Position numbers and translations under genes: made by a program. The notes under the pieces were generated by a model that saw only the letters and a program-made list of their open reading frames with translations, made no database searches and was not told where the DNA came from. A stretch of DNA of 5,711 nt from Treponema sp. (GTDB lineage: Bacteria; Spirochaetota; Spirochaetia; Treponematales; Treponemataceae), in NCBI GenBank assembly GCA_024699205.1, contig JAILQA010000355.1, positions 1-5,711 of the forward strand, given 5' to 3'. Below, piece after piece: positions 4,621 through 5,711 of this stretch. Position 1 is the stretch's first letter; each line of letters opens with the position of its first letter.

Positions 4621-5711
4621 TTATTTTACCTCTACTTTTTTAAGGTGCCAGATGTCGCGAACGTAATCTTCGATTGTACGGTCACTTGAGAACTTGCCGG
4701 CATTGGCAATGTTCTTGAGAGCCATCTTAGCCCAGCCCTTCTTATCCTGATAAGCCTCTGCGATTCGCTCGCGGGCCTTGCAGTATGAATCGAAGTCTGC
4801 AAGAACGTAGTAAACATCAGGGCGCTGACCTTCTACACCGTAAATCAGAGAATCATGAAGTTCCTTGAAAAGTTGATGTGTAGGATCATAAGTTCCGTCA
4901 ACAAGCTGTTCAACAACCTTAGAAAGAGCAGGATTGCGATCAAGATATTCCTGTGGATTATATGAGTGTTCTGCTTCCATCTTCTTGATTTCTTCTGTCA
5001 AAAGACCGAATACAAAACCGTTTTCTTTTCCAGCTTCTTCAAAAATCTCGATGTTAGCGCCATCCATAGTTCCAAGTGTCAAAGCTCCGTTGAGCATAAA
5101 CTTCATGTTTGAAGTTCCTGAAGCTTCGAGGCCTGCTGTAGAAATCTGCTCAGAAACATCTGCTGCAGGGAAGATTTTTTCTGCAACAGAAACGCGATAA
5201 TTTTCTACAAATACAACACGAATCTTTCCGCGCACGCGGCGGTCGTTGTTGATTCTCTCTGCAACAGTATTAATCAATTTGATGATTGATTTTGCACGGC
5301 GATAACCAGAAGCAGCTTTTGCACCAAAAATAAAAGTACGTGCAGGAGGATTATAATTTGGATCTTCTACAAGACGATTATAAATGTACATTACGTGCAG
5401 AATATTCAAAAGCTGGCGTTTGTACTCATGGAGACGTTTTACCTGAACATCAAAAATGCTTTCAGGATCAAGGAACTCGTTCTGAGCGTGCTTGAGATAA
5501 TCTGCAAGAGCCTGCTTGTTTTCTGTTTTGATTTTGATAAGCTCATCAATTGAAGCATCATCATCAATATACTTTTCAAGACCTTTAAGCTGAGTCAAAT
5601 CTTTTTCCCAGCCGTGTCCAATTCTGTCTGTAATAAACTTTGCAAGAGCTGGGTTTGCATTCAAAAGCCAGCGGCGCTGTGTAATACCGTTTGTCTTGTT
5701 ATTGAACTTTT
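4621..5711 (-). CDS. glgP: Glycogen/starch phosphorylase, C-terminal part (cut by right edge)
   Basis: The frame is open from the right edge to a TAA at 4621, giving 362 residues, somewhat under half of a typical phosphorylase of about 800. The enzyme (GT35, PLP-dependent) releases glucose 1-phosphate from alpha-1,4-glucan ends in the cytoplasm. Visible hallmarks in order are NKTNGITQRRW at the edge, VKRLHEYKRQLLN, the PLP-site motif EASGTSNMKF followed by NGALTLGTMDGANIEI, and the C-terminal FSSDRTIEDYVRDIW. The lysine that carries pyridoxal phosphate is the codon at 5103-5101. A TTG at 5664 could be mistaken for a start, but conserved phosphorylase sequence continues upstream of it. The gene ends its own transcript, followed by a hairpin element and a strong terminator. 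Promoter and N-terminus lie outside the window. Confidence 0.97.
   Translation of the reverse strand, partial: KFNNKTNGITQRRWLLNANPALAKFITDRIGHGWEKDLTQLKGLEKYIDDDASIDELIKIKTENKQALADYLKHAQNEFLDPESIFDVQVKRLHEYKRQLLNILHVMYIYNRLVEDPNYNPPARTFIFGAKAASGYRRAKSIIKLINTVAERINNDRRVRGKIRVVFVENYRVSVAEKIFPAADVSEQISTAGLEASGTSNMKFMLNGALTLGTMDGANIEIFEEAGKENGFVFGLLTEEIKKMEAEHSYNPQEYLDRNPALSKVVEQLVDGTYDPTHQLFKELHDSLIYGVEGQRPDVYYVLADFDSYCKARERIAEAYQDKKGWAKMALKNIANAGKFSSDRTIEDYVRDIWHLKKVEVK

Noticed and set aside
4621..5664. Glycogen phosphorylase starting at the TTG at 5664
   Set aside because: Conserved phosphorylase sequence (NKTNGITQRRW) continues upstream to the window edge, so the TTG is an internal leucine codon.

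Overview
The window reads as chromosomal DNA of a low-GC bacterium, most likely a host-associated spirochaete of the genus Treponema. This is an inference from codon use, a loose lipobox on the binding protein and the gene set; no rRNA or other marker gene is present to confirm it. All recognisable genes lie on the minus strand, so transcription runs from right to left.

From right to left: (1) the C-terminal part of glycogen phosphorylase (glgP), cut by the right edge; (2) a strong intrinsic terminator preceded by a small hairpin element; (3) a ten-helix EamA/DMT-family transporter, whose best promoter sits inside that terminator and predicts a leaderless mRNA; (4) a three-gene polar amino acid ABC importer operon, with a substrate-binding lipoprotein, an intercistronic region holding hairpins and a terminator-like attenuator, a permease and an ATPase; (5) a 405-bp gene-free stretch with a phased palindrome array, a candidate promoter and a structured, terminator-ended RNA candidate; (6) the N-terminal 269 residues of a COG2509-type FAD-dependent dehydrogenase, cut by the left edge.

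The most unusual item is the substrate-binding protein. Its two halves are in the reverse of the order normal for family-3 solute-binding proteins: the segment that is usually C-terminal follows the lipobox directly, and the usual N-terminal segment ends the protein. The ligand-anchoring residues are all present, so this looks like a natural, functional circular permutation. Its promoter carries two sites that each match 9 of 10 core positions of the ARG box and are separated by exactly 3 bp, as in classical ArgR operators, which points to arginine or another basic amino acid as substrate.

Other signals are non-coding: three palindromic sites at exact 21-bp centre spacing, an RNA whose G-U pairs fix its strand and which shows GGAGAG in two hairpin loops, and two copies of a small hairpin element (after the binding-protein gene and after glgP) whose outer stems differ by compensatory changes around a nearly constant 14-nt core. 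None of these has been checked against a database.
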